A DNA stretch of 64,000 bases from Alteripontixanthobacter sp. Its GTDB lineage: Bacteria > Pseudomonadota > Alphaproteobacteria > Sphingomonadales > Sphingomonadaceae. The stretch spans positions 806,001 to 870,000 of the forward strand of contig JBDVPM010000008.1 in NCBI GenBank assembly GCA_039968605.1. Direction: 5' to 3'. The notes under the pieces are model-generated. The model was not told where the DNA came from. It saw nothing but the letters and a program-made list of their open reading frames with translations, and ran no database searches. The translations under genes and the position numbers were made by a program. This document shows, one piece after another, positions 1-10,074 of this stretch (the stretch's first letter is position 1; the number at the start of each line of letters is the position of its first letter).

Positions 1-28
1 TGATCGCGTTTGTCGTGGGCAGCCTGGT

Positions 29-1873
<1,845 letters not shown>

Positions 1874-2215
1874 GCGGGGAGACTTTCGGAAAAAAATGGT
1901 CGGATCGAAGATCGCGGTATGAGGGGCAGCATATCATGCTGCATCTGCGAAGGGCGCATCTAGGCGTATTTGCGCCTCGCGACAAGAGTGGATGGAGAAT
2001 GTGTATTCCGTAACGGAAACACCGTTTGCGGGACGTTTGAGAGCATTGTAATTACCGGAAGTTTGCTGTGGCAATCGCGCAACATATAGGCCGGAAACCC
2101 CCATTATTGCGACATTTCGGTAGGCAATGCGGGCGCCTCAACCTAGTGCGAACGGCGAGCCGGCCCGGCAATGATCGCGCCGCCAGAGGGATACATGGAG
2201 AGGGACGACCATCCT
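1874..2215. other. Intergenic region between typA and the TonB receptor
   Basis: About 340 bases with no convincing gene. It holds a near-perfect 22-base palindrome at 2001-2022 (listed separately). A possible weak promoter for the receptor has TTGCTG near 2063 and TATAGG near 2085. A purine-rich Shine-Dalgarno GGAGAGGG lies just before the ATG at 2216. Both genes must be transcribed outward from here. Confidence 0.5.
2001..2022. promoter_or_regulatory. Palindromic operator-like site
   Basis: The core TTCCGT-A-ACGGAA is perfectly symmetric, and the flanks GTGT/ACAC extend the dyad to 22 bases. Size and symmetry resemble operators of dimeric regulators such as TetR or LacI types. It lies in the divergent typA/receptor promoter region, and no regulator gene is adjacent. 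The assignment as an operator is inference. Confidence 0.45.
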
Positions 2216-4807
2216 ATGACACGCACCACCAATATATTTGCAAACTCCAGCCGTGCCGCCTTGCTGGCCGGTGTGGCCGCATTCACCCTGCCGACCGCTG
2301 CTATGGCGCAACACGGCCAGGAAGTTGCCGAGCCTGACGCCGACCAGATGGCGCTGGAAACCGAACAGCAGGACACCGGCAACATCATCGTGGTGACCGC
2401 TTCAAAGCGTGAAACCACGCTGCAGGAAACGCCGATTTCGGTGTCCGTGACTTCGGGCGAGACGATTGAGCAGGCGCAAATCCGCGATCTCAACGATCTG
2501 CAGACCGTTGCGCCGTCGCTGCGGGTGAACCAGCTGCAAAGCTCGGCCAACACCAACTTCATCATTCGCGGCTTCGGTAACGGTGCCAACAATGCCGGTA
2601 TCGAACCCTCGGTCGGCGTGTTCATCGACGGCGTGTATCGTTCGCGCTCTGCTGCGCAAATCGGCGATCTTGCCAATGTGCAGCGCATCGAAGTTCTGCG
2701 CGGTCCGCAATCGACATTGTTCGGCAAGAACGCATCTGCAGGCGTCATCTCGGTCATCACCCGCGAACCGCAGTTCGACTTCGGCGGCCAGATCGAAGTG
2801 AGCTACGGCAATTACAATGCGATCGTGGTGAAAGCCGACGTAACCGGCCCGATCACCGACACGATCGCCGTGTCGATCGACGGGAATTACAACAAGCGCG
2901 ATGGCTATGTCGATGTCATCAACCTCGGCACGGAAATCAACGAACGTGACCGTTATAGCGTGCGCGGCCAGATCCTGTTCGAGCCCAATTCCGACTTCAA
3001 GGTTCGCGTCATCGGCGATTATTCGAAGATCGACGAGCTGTGCTGCTTCGCCGGCAATATCGTGGCCGGGCCGACCGTTCCCGCCATTTTCGGCGTGGGC
3101 GGGGCAATCGATCCTGAGAACATCGAGAGCTTCGATGCTTTCCTGAACATCCCGCCAGTAAACGACATCGACAGCTATGGCGGCTCGGTCCAGATGGATT
3201 ACCAGGCCGGTGCTATCGGGATCACCTCGATCACCGCTTACCGCGAAGTCGAATCATTCAACCAGCAGGATGTCGATTTCTCCAGCGCGGATATCGTCAA
3301 CCAGATCACCGACCAGAAGATCGAAACCTTCACTCAGGAACTTCGCTTCGCTTCCGATTTCGACGGTCCGTTCAACTTCCTGCTCGGCGGATATTACTTC
3401 AACGAAGATATCGCGCAGACCGGTTCGCTTCAAACCGGCGCGGTTGCACGTCCATTCTTCGAATTGCTGGCGGGCGGAATAGGCACATTCTCTGGCGTGG
3501 AAGCCGGGCTGGGCTTGCCGCAGAACAGCATTTTCGCTCCTGGACCACTCTCGAACGAAGCTTACACGTTGAATAACGAAGCGTTCTCGATCTTCGGCAC
3601 GGTAGACTTCGAAGTGACCGATCGTCTGACGTTGACGGGCGGCTTCAACTATACCGATGATCAGAAGGACTTCACGGCGAACGTCACGCAGTTCGATCCA
3701 CTCGGTATGGTCAATCTGGTGGACGCGTTCATCATCGGGGCGACCGGTGGTACAGTCACCAGCCGGGCAGCTTTCCAGGCCTTGCCCGCTGCCAACCAGG
3801 CAGGTTTGCTGGCGGCTGCGACCAACCCTGCGATCAACCCGCTGCTGCCGCTGTCCGCTTTCCAGTTCCAGCCGCCGTTCCTCAATATTCCCAACGCAGT
3901 AGAGGATGGCCGGACTTCGGATAGCGACTGGTCCTATGTCGGACGCGTATCGTATGAATTCAGCCCGATGGTGAATATTTATGCGTCCTACGCAACCGGC
4001 TTCAAAGCCTCTTCGATCAACCTGTCGCGCGACTCCCGTCCGCTTCCTTCGGACTTTACCCCAGGCCCAGGCCTTAGCGCATTTGCCGCACCGTCTTCGC
4101 CGGTGACCGATGCGGGGATCGCCACGGCGAACCTCAACACCGGCACACGCTTCGCCGGTCCGGAAGAGGCCGAAGTGTATGAGCTTGGCCTGAAGGTCCA
4201 GCTCGACCGGGTAGGCTTCAATATCGCGCTGTTCGATCAGACATTGGAGGGTTTCCAGTCGAACATCTTTACAGGTACAGGCTTCGCCTTGGCCAATGCG
4301 GGCGAACAATCGACCAAGGGTGTGGAGTTCGATGCCACGGTCAATCCGGTCGATCCGCTCGTGCTGACCTTTGCGCTGACCTACCTCGATCCGATTTTCG
4401 ACGATTTCCCCAATTCATCGGTCGGCGACCTTACCGGCCAGCGTCCTTCGGGAATTCCGGAATATTCGATCTCGACATCGGCTGTTTACACGCACGAGTT
4501 CGGCCTCACCGGCAATCGCCTGATCGGCCGCGTCGACTACAATCACGAAAGCAATGTGAACATTACCAACGGCCTGCCCGCTTTCGGTCCCGCTGCCGAG
4601 CAGCTGTTCCGCCGCGAGGTCAATCTGGTGAACGCATCGCTTACGCTGGCGCTCGATAACGGTATCGAAGCCGGGGTATGGGGCCGTAACCTCACCAATG
4701 ACCGTTTCCTGACCACCGTGTTCGACGGTGTTGCCCAGGCAGGAACGGTATCCGGCTATCTCAACCAGCCGCGGACTTATGGCGGCACGGTGCGGTTCAA
4801 GTTCTGA
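2216..4807 (+). CDS. TonB-dependent outer-membrane receptor
   Basis: An 863-residue ligand-gated outer-membrane porin energised by TonB-ExbBD. The ATG at 2216 is chosen because GGAGAGGG lies just upstream and the N-terminus then becomes a clean signal peptide ending TAAMAQ. A TonB box-like stretch around IIVVTASKRE is followed by the plug domain, including IRGFG, GVYRSR and IEVLRGPQSTLFGKNA. The rest is a 22-strand type barrel ending in an aromatic residue (GGTVRFKF). The plug ending FGKNASAGVISVIT is typical of the large sphingomonad receptor family. The substrate cannot be told from sequence. A strong terminator follows directly, so it is monocistronic. Confidence 0.93.
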   Translation: MTRTTNIFANSSRAALLAGVAAFTLPTAAMAQHGQEVAEPDADQMALETEQQDTGNIIVVTASKRETTLQETPISVSVTSGETIEQAQIRDLNDLQTVAPSLRVNQLQSSANTNFIIRGFGNGANNAGIEPSVGVFIDGVYRSRSAAQIGDLANVQRIEVLRGPQSTLFGKNASAGVISVITREPQFDFGGQIEVSYGNYNAIVVKADVTGPITDTIAVSIDGNYNKRDGYVDVINLGTEINERDRYSVRGQILFEPNSDFKVRVIGDYSKIDELCCFAGNIVAGPTVPAIFGVGGAIDPENIESFDAFLNIPPVNDIDSYGGSVQMDYQAGAIGITSITAYREVESFNQQDVDFSSADIVNQITDQKIETFTQELRFASDFDGPFNFLLGGYYFNEDIAQTGSLQTGAVARPFFELLAGGIGTFSGVEAGLGLPQNSIFAPGPLSNEAYTLNNEAFSIFGTVDFEVTDRLTLTGGFNYTDDQKDFTANVTQFDPLGMVNLVDAFIIGATGGTVTSRAAFQALPAANQAGLLAAATNPAINPLLPLSAFQFQPPFLNIPNAVEDGRTSDSDWSYVGRVSYEFSPMVNIYASYATGFKASSINLSRDSRPLPSDFTPGPGLSAFAAPSSPVTDAGIATANLNTGTRFAGPEEAEVYELGLKVQLDRVGFNIALFDQTLEGFQSNIFTGTGFALANAGEQSTKGVEFDATVNPVDPLVLTFALTYLDPIFDDFPNSSVGDLTGQRPSGIPEYSISTSAVYTHEFGLTGNRLIGRVDYNHESNVNITNGLPAFGPAAEQLFRREVNLVNASLTLALDNGIEAGVWGRNLTNDRFLTTVFDGVAQAGTVSGYLNQPRTYGGTVRFKF

Positions 4808-4832
4808 CCAAAGGTTCTTTGCGAACACAAAG

Positions 4833-4862
4833 AAGGGGGCCGCGTTGCGGTCCCCTTTTTTT
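4833..4862 (+). terminator. Rho-independent terminator of the TonB receptor gene
   Basis: A GC-rich stem with GGGG and CCGC on the left, loop GTT, GCGG and CCCC on the right, one G-U pair, then a run of seven T from 4856. It begins 26 bases after the receptor stop codon. Confidence 0.9.
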
Positions 4863-4921
4863 GTTGCCTTCTCCGGATCGTTGGGTGATTATCCGGCGAG
4901 GGTGAAAAAGGGGGTTTTAAA

Positions 4922-5374
4922 ATGACTTACGCCGGTTTCTGGATGCGTGTGGGCGCGTACATTATAGATGCGATCATCTTGAATATTGTCGCTGCGGTGC
5001 TCGGATTTATTCTCGGCATTGGAGTTGGCGCGGCCGGCGGGGGCGAAGATGCCGGCGGGATTATCGGTGGCGTATTCGGGGTGGTTCTCAGCTGGATTTA
5101 TTTTGCCGCCATGGAAAGCTCGCAGAAGCAGGCGACGCTGGGCAAAATGGCCTTGGGGATCGTGGTCACAGACGAAGCTGGCGGTCAGATTTCATTCTTG
5201 AGAGCCACCGGACGCTATTTCGCCAAAATCCTGTCTGCATTGATCCTCCTGATCGGTTTCATCATGGTGGCCTTTACCGAACGCAAACAAGGCCTGCATG
5301 ACATGCTTGCCAGTACATTGGTCGTGAAAGGCCAGCCGGGGATGGTCGGCACGGATCCGAGCGTCTTTTCCTGA
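4922..5374 (+). CDS. RDD family membrane protein
   Basis: A 150-residue inner-membrane protein of the RDD (Pfam) family, a widespread group of uncertain role; some members are linked to ion or solute exchange. The N-terminal GFWMRVGAYIIDAIIL carries the family's Arg and Asp. Three hydrophobic segments lie near residues 10-35, 44-60 and 95-115. The family element LGKMALGIVV and a late KQGLHDMLA motif are present. A Shine-Dalgarno AAGGGGG lies just upstream of the ATG. The downstream neighbour is a DUF805 membrane protein, a common companion of RDD genes. Confidence 0.85.
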   Translation: MTYAGFWMRVGAYIIDAIILNIVAAVLGFILGIGVGAAGGGEDAGGIIGGVFGVVLSWIYFAAMESSQKQATLGKMALGIVVTDEAGGQISFLRATGRYFAKILSALILLIGFIMVAFTERKQGLHDMLASTLVVKGQPGMVGTDPSVFS

Positions 5375-5431
5375 GTAGGCTTTGCTGCCGGGGCAGCTGT
5401 CGCAGTTGTCCCGGCCCAGGATTGGATTAGA

Positions 5432-5572
5432 ATGCGCTGGATGCTGACGCCGCTGCGACGATACGCCGATTTCACCGGTCTCTCCCAGCGCATCTGTATC
5501 GAAGGAACACGCGGACCAAACCGCTTTGGGGATAATCCCAAGGGCGAAAACGCCGCCTTGGTGTTCGAGTGA
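5432..5572 (+). pseudogene. DUF805 relic or microprotein with the membrane core deleted
   Basis: A 46-residue open frame starting RWMLTPLRRYADFTG, which matches the N-terminus of the next gene (RWMVLPLRRYARFTG). It then jumps directly to GTRGPNRFGDNPKGE, the typical C-terminal tail of DUF805 proteins. The roughly 100 residues with the membrane spans are missing, but the frame is kept. Its TGA overlaps the GTG start of the intact DUF805 gene (GTGA), so it could still couple translation. It is most simply a tandem duplicate that lost its core; a functional microprotein is the alternative. Confidence 0.6.
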
Positions 5573-6057
5573 GCGCAGAAGTCCTTCCGAGCAAAAACGC
5601 GGTCTGGCGTTGGATGGTGCTGCCTCTGCGCCGCTATGCCAGATTCACCGGGCGCAGCGGCCGCCGCGAATTCTGGTGGTTCAGCGCCATGCAGTTCGCT
5701 GTTTATATAGTGCTGGGCCTCGGCGGCTTCGGCGCAATTATCGGCCCAGGTTTCAGCAATAGCGGCACCGGAGTGGACGGAATTGCCGGGCGCGAAATAA
5801 TTGGCATTGTCGGCATCGTGGGTGCCGGCTTGTTCTATATTGCGATGTTCGTGCCGACGCTGGCCGTCACTATCCGCCGCCTGCACGATCTCGGTATATC
5901 GGGCTGGGTGGCAGTGCCATTATATCTGGCAGGTTGGTTCCTGTCATTCCTGGGCTGGATTGCTTATGCGGTGGTTATGGCATTGCCAAGCCAGCAAAAG
6001 GCGAACCAATACGGCCCGCCCCTGGGTGAAGATGCCGTGGCAAAGATCTTCGATTAG
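5569..6057 (+). CDS. DUF805 domain membrane protein
   Basis: A 162-residue protein of the DUF805 family, whose function is unknown. The arginine-rich N-terminal cap LRRYARFTGRSGRREFWWF is followed by about four membrane spans. The family motif IRRLHDLGISGW lies near residue 103 and the C-terminal tail contains NQYGPPLGE. The GTG start at 5569 overlaps the stop of the preceding relic frame; an alternative ATG lies at 5613, inside the conserved region, so GTG is preferred. The gene is followed by an oppositely oriented ABC permease. Confidence 0.85.
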   Translation: MSAEVLPSKNAVWRWMVLPLRRYARFTGRSGRREFWWFSAMQFAVYIVLGLGGFGAIIGPGFSNSGTGVDGIAGREIIGIVGIVGAGLFYIAMFVPTLAVTIRRLHDLGISGWVAVPLYLAGWFLSFLGWIAYAVVMALPSQQKANQYGPPLGEDAVAKIFD

Positions 6058-6086
6058 ACCATTGTTGGAAATGTCGGGCAGGGAAC

Positions 6087-8594
6087 TTACAGCGCCCTCA
6101 ACGCTTGCGCCGGTTTCGCCTTGAGCAGCGACAGCGATCCACCGAGCGCAAACGCCACGACAAGTAGCAATCCGCCGCCGAGTACGGCGAACACTTCGCC
6201 CCAATCGGGAAGCCAGTCGAATTCGAACAGTTGGACCACCACCAGCCAGGCCAGCCCGCTGCCCAGTGCCAGTGCGACCACGCCCAGCACCAGCGCCAAT
6301 ACGCCATATTCGAACAATTGCATGGCCAGCACTTGCCGCCTGCTCGCCCCCAGCACGCGCAGCACTACCGTATCGTAAGTCCGTGCCGCCCGCGCCGCGG
6401 CAATTGCGCCGAGCAACACGGCAAGGCCTGCCAACACCGCGATCGAAGCCGCCGCCAGCGTGGCTAGCCCGACCTGCCCAAGAATAATGCGAGCTTCGGT
6501 CAGGATTTGCCCGACTTCGATTACCGAGCTGGACGGAAAAGCCTGCACTACATTTCGCAGTAATCCGCTGGCGCTGGACCCTTCGGGCAAATCGACCGTC
6601 GCGGCGAGGTTGTGCGGGGCATCTTGCAGCGCGTTGGGCGAGAATACGAACACATAGTTGAAGCTCATATTCTCCCAGTCCAGCCGCCGCAGATTGGAAA
6701 CCGTGGCGGTTCGTTCGACTCCCAGCAGGCCGATCGTGATGGCATCGCCGATTTCCAGCCCGGCAGCTTCGGCAAATTCCTCGTCCAGCGAAACCAGCGG
6801 ATCGCCCGTATAATCCGCGCCCCACCATTCGCCCTGGGTCACCGTGTTACCCTCGGGCACATCCTCGGCATAGGTCAGCCCACGCTCACCGCGCAGCGCC
6901 CACGCGCCGTCCGGCAAATCTTCGAGATCGGCGGTGCGGGTCATGTTGGCAGGATCGCCGAAAGCCAGTACGCTGCCGCGCAATGCGGGCACGGTTCGGA
7001 TGACTGCCCCCGGAGCTTGCTGAGCGACCGTTTCACGGAATTCGTCCGCCCGGTCGCGCGGTATGTCGAGCACGAAATAGTCGGGCGCTTCGGCGGGCAC
7101 ACGCTGCTGGATATTACCATCGATGCTCGACTGGATTGCGGCCAGCAGCACGAAAGCGGACAGGCCGAAGCCCAGCGCGGTAACCAGGGCGGTCAGCGAA
7201 CTGCCCGGGCGGTGCAGATTGGCCAGCGCATTGCGCCACAGCGGATCGCGCGGCTTGGGCGCGCGCCGGGCGAGGGCGCGGATGGCATATCCCAGCGCGG
7301 TCAGCAGTCCAAGCACCACGGCGGCTCCAACCAGAAAGAGGCCCGCTAGCTGCGGTTGCCGCGAGGTCAGCAGCGCCAGCGCCACGATCCCAACCAGCCC
7401 CAACGATACCCAGGCAATCGCGCGCTTGTCGCGGGCGAGGGGAGCAACCCGCGCGCGCATCAGCGCCATCGCCGGGAACCGCCGCGCGCGCAGCAGCGGC
7501 GTTGCGGCAAACACGAAAGCGACCAGCACTCCGTAAGAAGCCGCCGTCAACAGCGCCGCCGGTTCGATCACGAAACCGCTTTGAACCGGCAACAAACCCT
7601 GCAGGGCCTGGCTGAGCAGCGGCGTAACCAGCACGCCCGCTGCAAGCCCAAGAGCGCTGCCGACCAACGCTGCGGCGCCGATCTGCAAAGCGTAGATCCG
7701 CGCAATATCCCGGCTCGTTGCGCCCAGCACCTTGAGCGTCGCGATCGAGCGGCGCCGGGCTTCGAGATAGGACGCTACGCCGCCGCCGATCCCGATCCCG
7801 GCGATTACCAGCGCGGCCAGCCCGACCAGCGTCAGAAATTCGCCCATCCGGCCGACAAATCGGTCGGCGCCGGGCGACGCGCGGTCCCGCGTGCGTATTT
7901 CGAAACCTGCGGTGGGGAAGCGTTCTTCCAGCTCGTCACGCACCGTATCGGGGTCGCGGTTCGCGTCGAATGCAACGCGCGTCTTGCTGCGATACATTGC
8001 GCCGGGCTGGAGCAATCCGGCAGCGCCGGGAAGGTCCTCGGCCACGATCACCGTCGGGCCAAGCTGGAACCCTTCACCCAGCCGGTCCGGCTCATTTGCT
8101 ATAACGCCCGCAGCGGTAACGGTCTGCGTGCCGATGATAAAATCGTCTCCCAAGGCGATGCCCAGCCGGTCGAGCACCCCGCGCGCCACCCACGCCTGAC
8201 CATTTGCAGGAGCGCCAACCGCCCGCCCGTCTTCCAGCGTTAATTCGCCATAGAGCGGATAGTTGTCCTCGACCGCTTTCAATTCGATCGGTGCGGTGGA
8301 ATCCTCCGACCGGGCGACCACCTGCAGCCGCGTCCCACCGGACAGAGTGCCATATTCCGCCAGAGCCGCGCGCTCTTCTTCGTTCGGCCCACGCTGCCAC
8401 AAGGCGATCTGGATATCGCCGCCAAGCAATTCCTGACCGCGCGTACCCAGCTCGTTCTCGATCGCGCCGGTCAACGTTCCGATAGCCGCCAGCGCCCCGG
8501 TCCCCAGGAACAGGCAGACCAGCAACAGCCGCAGCCCGCGAAACCGGGCGTTCAGGTCACGCCGGGCGATTGTCCAAGCTGTCTTCCAGCTCAT
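6087..8594 (-). CDS. FtsX-type ABC transporter permease (YbbP-like)
   Basis: An 835-residue inner-membrane permease of the COG3127/YbbP type. One N-terminal span is followed by a periplasmic domain, three spans around residues 245-365, two more central spans, a second periplasmic domain, and three C-terminal spans. This is the duplicated FtsX/MacB-like core. Such exporters move lipids or lipoproteins rather than small ions. The start overlaps the upstream ATPase gene by 4 bases (8591-8594), so the two are translationally coupled. The permease-ATPase pair next to a divergent TesA-type esterase reproduces the ybbP-ybbA-tesA neighbourhood of other proteobacteria. Confidence 0.9.
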   Translation of the reverse strand: MSWKTAWTIARRDLNARFRGLRLLLVCLFLGTGALAAIGTLTGAIENELGTRGQELLGGDIQIALWQRGPNEEERAALAEYGTLSGGTRLQVVARSEDSTAPIELKAVEDNYPLYGELTLEDGRAVGAPANGQAWVARGVLDRLGIALGDDFIIGTQTVTAAGVIANEPDRLGEGFQLGPTVIVAEDLPGAAGLLQPGAMYRSKTRVAFDANRDPDTVRDELEERFPTAGFEIRTRDRASPGADRFVGRMGEFLTLVGLAALVIAGIGIGGGVASYLEARRRSIATLKVLGATSRDIARIYALQIGAAALVGSALGLAAGVLVTPLLSQALQGLLPVQSGFVIEPAALLTAASYGVLVAFVFAATPLLRARRFPAMALMRARVAPLARDKRAIAWVSLGLVGIVALALLTSRQPQLAGLFLVGAAVVLGLLTALGYAIRALARRAPKPRDPLWRNALANLHRPGSSLTALVTALGFGLSAFVLLAAIQSSIDGNIQQRVPAEAPDYFVLDIPRDRADEFRETVAQQAPGAVIRTVPALRGSVLAFGDPANMTRTADLEDLPDGAWALRGERGLTYAEDVPEGNTVTQGEWWGADYTGDPLVSLDEEFAEAAGLEIGDAITIGLLGVERTATVSNLRRLDWENMSFNYVFVFSPNALQDAPHNLAATVDLPEGSSASGLLRNVVQAFPSSSVIEVGQILTEARIILGQVGLATLAAASIAVLAGLAVLLGAIAAARAARTYDTVVLRVLGASRRQVLAMQLFEYGVLALVLGVVALALGSGLAWLVVVQLFEFDWLPDWGEVFAVLGGGLLLVVAFALGGSLSLLKAKPAQALRAL

Positions 8595-9310
8595 GCCGGA
8601 ATTGGCATCTTGGCAGAGTTCGTTCCGTTGGCGTCGCTCGCGATCCGGCCATCGGCGATGGTCAGCACGCGCTCGCAGCGTTCGGCCAGCTCCGTATCAT
8701 GCGTGATTACCAGCAGTGTGGCGCCGGTTTCCTCGCGCCGGGCGAACAGCAGTTCGATGATTTCGTGGCCCGTGGCAACGTCGAGATTGCCGGTGGGTTC
8801 ATCCGCGAAAATCAGGGCTGGGCGCGGTGCCGTGGCGCGGGCGATGGCGACGCGTTGCTGTTCCCCGCCCGAAAGCTGGGTAGGGTAATGATCGAGCCGG
8901 TGCCCCAGGCCGACCGCGCGCAATTCTTCCGCCGCACGCTCGCGCGCATCGTCCATTCCGGCAAGCTCCATCGGTGTGGCAACGTTTTCCAGCGCGGTCA
9001 TGGTGGGCAGCAGATGGAAGGCTTGAAGCACGATGCCGATCCGCCCGCGTCTCGCATGGGCCAGCGCATCCTCGTCCATTCCGGTGAAATTTTCACCCGC
9101 AACCTGCACGGTTCCGCCGGTGACGCGTTCGAGGCCGGAAAGCACCGCCATCAGCGAGCTTTTGCCCGATCCCGAAGGGCCGAGCAAAGCCACCACCTCT
9201 CCCAAAGCGATATCGACATCGATACCGCGCAGAATTTCAACCGGCGCGGAATCGCTGCCGAGGGTGAGGGTGAGGTCGCGTGCGGAGATGGCAGGCAGGG
9301 AAGAAGTCAT
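8591..9310 (-). CDS. ABC transporter ATP-binding protein (YbbA/LolD type)
   Basis: The nucleotide-binding subunit partner of the adjacent FtsX-type permease. Walker A is GPSGSGKSS near residue 47, the signature is LSGGEQQRVAIARA, and Walker B is ALIFADEPTGNLD with the switch His in ITHD. Length (239 residues) and motifs fit the LolD/MacB/YbbA class. The start is uncertain: ATG at 9310 or GTG at 9325, neither with a good Shine-Dalgarno. Its stop overlaps the permease start by 4 bases. It is divergent from the esterase gene, so the short gap to 9373 must hold both promoters. Confidence 0.92.
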   Translation of the reverse strand: MTSSLPAISARDLTLTLGSDSAPVEILRGIDVDIALGEVVALLGPSGSGKSSLMAVLSGLERVTGGTVQVAGENFTGMDEDALAHARRGRIGIVLQAFHLLPTMTALENVATPMELAGMDDARERAAEELRAVGLGHRLDHYPTQLSGGEQQRVAIARATAPRPALIFADEPTGNLDVATGHEIIELLFARREETGATLLVITHDTELAERCERVLTIADGRIASDANGTNSAKMPIPA

Positions 9311-9372
9311 GCGGGGGCTTGTCACCAGTTTGAGATGGCATAGGCAGGGGCGAAATAACAGGAGCTTTGCCG

Positions 9373-10074
9373 ATGATAATGCGTGGTTGGTCGATAGGTT
9401 TCATTTTCGCACTGGCGGCGGCATTGGGCGGGTGCGACACCGCGCCGCCAACCTCGCAGCCAGTCGAGGTGGAAGAGGTCGCGGCCGAGCAGCCGGTGAT
9501 GGGGCCGGAACGGCACATATTGGCGTTCGGAAACAGCCTGTTCGCCGGATACCGCGTCGATCCCGATGAAAGCTATCCTTCGCGTTTGCAGGCAGCGTTG
9601 CGCGCGCGCGGGGTAAATGCGCAGGTTACCAGCGCCGCAGTGTCGGGGAATACCACCGCCGCCGGGCTGGAGCGTCTCGAATTCACGCTGGATGCGCAGC
9701 AGCAAACACCCGATCTGGCGATCGTCGAACTCGGTGGCAACGACTTCCTGCGCGGATTGCCGGTGGCGCAAACGCGTGAGAACCTGTCGCAAATCCTCGA
9801 AATACTTGGTGAGCGGGACATTCCGGTACTGTTGATGGGCATGCGCGCTCCGCCCAATCTGGGCGCTGATTATGTCGCTGCTTTCGACGGGATGTTCGGC
9901 GAGCTGGCGCAGGAATATGATGCGGCGCTGGTACCGTTCTGGCTGGAATCGATCTATCGGCGGCCCGAATTGTTCCAGTCCGACAGGGTACATCCCACCG
10001 CCGAAGGAATCGAACTACTGGTGGACGATACGGCAGATGACATTGCCGCGGCATTGCCTTCGCCAGAGGGTTAG
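9373..10074 (+). CDS. Arylesterase/lysophospholipase L1-like lipoprotein (TesA type)
   Basis: A 233-residue SGNH-fold hydrolase acting in the periplasm or envelope. The ATG at 9373 is picked because GGAG lies 8 bases upstream; a TTG at 9367 would be too close to it. The N-terminus is a signal peptide with lipobox LGGC, predicting a lipoprotein. The block I motif reads GNSL instead of GDSL, with the nucleophile Ser retained. Block III is GGND and block V is DRVHP with the catalytic Asp and His. It faces a YbbA/YbbP-type ABC exporter as tesA does elsewhere. The 3' end overlaps recF tail-to-tail by 4 bases. Confidence 0.88.
   Translation: MIMRGWSIGFIFALAAALGGCDTAPPTSQPVEVEEVAAEQPVMGPERHILAFGNSLFAGYRVDPDESYPSRLQAALRARGVNAQVTSAAVSGNTTAAGLERLEFTLDAQQQTPDLAIVELGGNDFLRGLPVAQTRENLSQILEILGERDIPVLLMGMRAPPNLGADYVAAFDGMFGELAQEYDAALVPFWLESIYRRPELFQSDRVHPTAEGIELLVDDTADDIAAALPSPEG

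Noticed and set aside
3254-4309. A 351-codon minus-strand frame inside the TonB receptor
   Set aside because: Shadow of the receptor barrel; no domain, and the receptor is well supported across the interval.
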